Assembly (NCBI GenBank): GCA_023473405.1
Contig: JAMCZD010000087.1
Span: 1 to 6,468 of the forward strand
Source of the DNA: Candidatus Omnitrophota bacterium
GTDB taxonomy: Bacteria; Verrucomicrobiota; Verrucomicrobiia; Limisphaerales; UBA1319
Reading direction: 5' to 3'
Length of the DNA stretch: 6,468 bases
Shown here: piece after piece, positions 5,602-6,468 of the stretch
Layout: each line of letters begins with the position of its first letter
Position numbering within the stretch: the first letter of the stretch is position 1
Notes under the pieces: generated by a model
What the model was told of the DNA's origin: nothing
The model's database searches: none
The model's input: only the letters and a program-made list of their open reading frames with translations
Made by a program: the position numbers and the translations under genes

Positions 5602-6468
5602 TCAAACCACCTCCCAGGGTCGGGAATCGAGCCCCAGGTCCTTCAGCATCTGCAAGTCCTTTTCCACCGGCTGATTGAGCGTGGTGAGATAATTCCCAAC
5701 CAGCAAGGCGCTGGCGCCGGCCATGAAGACCATGCTCTGCAGGTCGCGCAGGTTCACCACCCGCCCGCCCGCCACCAATATTTCTTGCCGCGGCAGCACA
5801 AACCGGAAACACCCGATGGTCTTCAATATCTCCATCGGCGGCAGAGGGGGCACGTTGGCGAGTGGTGTGCCGGGGATCGGATTCAGAATGTTGATTGGCA
5901 CACAGTCCGCTCCCGCTTCCTTTAACGTGAATGCAAGGTCGCAACGGTCATCTTCCGTCTCCCCCATTCCAATGATCCCCCCGGAACAAACCCGCAGCCC
6001 GGCCCGCTTCAAATGATCGATGGTTTCCAGCCGGTCCTCATATCTGTGCGTGGAACATAGTTTCGGGAAATACTGTCGCGATGTCTCCAGGTTATGATTG
6101 TAACAAACCAGCCCGGCCTCCCTCAGCCGGTCGGCTACCCGTTGTTCCTTGATCATCCCGAGCGACGCGTCCGGACGAACCCGGCGGGTTCGTGCCATCT
6201 CGGTAACCCGCTCGCATACCTCATCCAGCAGCGGGCCCTCGGTCAATCCCCTCCAGGCGGCGACGATCCCCAAGGCTGCCACCCCGTTCGCCTGGGCCTC
6301 CCGCGCCGCCCGCTGAACCGGTTCCGGATCAATAAATCCGTGCCGCGGTGAATCGGTCGTGTAAAACGCCGATTGCGCGCAAAACCGGCAATCCTCCGGA
6401 CACCCGCCGGCCTTGGCATTGATGATCGAGCATAACTGAATCCGGTTGCCTTTGAACTGCTCCCGAAT
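5602..6468 (-). CDS. bioB: Biotin synthase BioB, radical SAM enzyme (N-terminus beyond the window)
   Basis: BioB inserts sulfur into dethiobiotin to make biotin, the last step of the pathway, in the cytoplasm. The 288 visible C-terminal residues match the family along their length. Landmarks are the radical-SAM cluster motif CPEDCRFC (6402-6379), YNHNLETS, VCSGGIIGMGET, VPINILNPIPGTPL, the AGGR segment and FMAGASALLVGNYLTT. About 40 residues are missing upstream. By eye against E. coli BioB, the auxiliary-cluster ligand Cys188 (codon 5988-5986) and Arg260 (codon 5763-5761) are conserved. The Cys97 position is Gly (codon 6270-6268, in ALGIVAAW) and the Cys128 position is Asp (codon 6171-6169, in RPDASLG). 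Extra cysteines occur in IQLCSII and FPKLCSTH. This suggests the variant BioB class with a different auxiliary Fe-S cluster. The TGA stop is 12 nt before the protease start. No other bio gene is in view. Confidence 0.95.
   Translation of the reverse strand: MREQFKGNRIQLCSIINAKAGGCPEDCRFCAQSAFYTTDSPRHGFIDPEPVQRAAREAQANGVAALGIVAAWRGLTEGPLLDEVCERVTEMARTRRVRPDASLGMIKEQRVADRLREAGLVCYNHNLETSRQYFPKLCSTHRYEDRLETIDHLKRAGLRVCSGGIIGMGETEDDRCDLAFTLKEAGADCVPINILNPIPGTPLANVPPLPPMEILKTIGCFRFVLPRQEILVAGGRVVNLRDLQSMVFMAGASALLVGNYLTTLNQPVEKDLQMLKDLGLDSRPWEVV

Noticed and set aside
4921..5925. Plus-strand open frame (334 codons) across the protease and bioB
   Set aside because: It is also in register with the minus-strand codons, spans the ends of two clear genes, and yields an Arg/Pro/Gly-rich product without domains.
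1..6468. Mobile element, CRISPR array, tRNA/rRNA, or defence system
   Set aside because: There is no transposase, integrase, terminal inverted repeat, regularly spaced palindromic repeat or tRNA-like cloverleaf. The tandem repeats at 13-747 are protein-coding FG-GAP units.

Overview
The window looks like a chromosomal segment of a Verrucomicrobiota-type bacterium (Pedosphaera/Limisphaera-like). This is inferred from gene style, not from a marker gene. The clues are secreted proteins with LamG, PPC, Ig-like and FG-GAP modules, the recurring 'SANY-LR-AG' and 'LPPGHYRF' type modules, and a short C-terminal beta module on the protease. DNA is GC-rich, apart from one AT-rich intergenic patch. All genes lie on the minus strand and, by coincidence, in the same reading frame.

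Layout in transcription order, right to left. (1) 6468-5602: biotin synthase BioB, lacking its N-terminus at the window edge. The radical-SAM CxxxCxxC motif is intact, but two of the three cysteines that hold the [2Fe-2S] sulfur-donor cluster in E. coli BioB are absent. (2) After only 12 nt, 5589-3895: a 564-residue exported S8 (subtilisin-like) serine protease with a GTG start. Its catalytic Asp, His, Ser and oxyanion Asn are present, but the signature motifs around Asp and His diverge. (3) 3894-3610: a 285-bp intergenic region with a near-perfect 10-bp tandem repeat, a separate 10-bp direct repeat and an AT-rich stretch. It probably holds the end of the bioB-protease transcript and the promoter of the next gene. 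(4) 3609-1: the first 1203 residues of a very large secreted multidomain protein. It has a signal peptide, LamG, a second beta-sandwich, an Ig-like module, two PPC modules, a second Ig-like module, and an array of exactly 49-residue FG-GAP/VCBS repeats. The array continues past the window edge. I translated this frame line by line and found no stop.

How the genes might work together: bioB and the protease are probably co-transcribed, although nothing links biotin synthesis to an exported protease mechanistically. The protease and the large protein are both exported and could act in the same compartment, but the sequence gives no direct evidence of a protease-substrate pair. I see no RNA gene, CRISPR array, insertion sequence or phage element. 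The most interesting points are the non-canonical BioB cluster ligands, the altered S8 motifs, and the strictly periodic, openly extending FG-GAP array.
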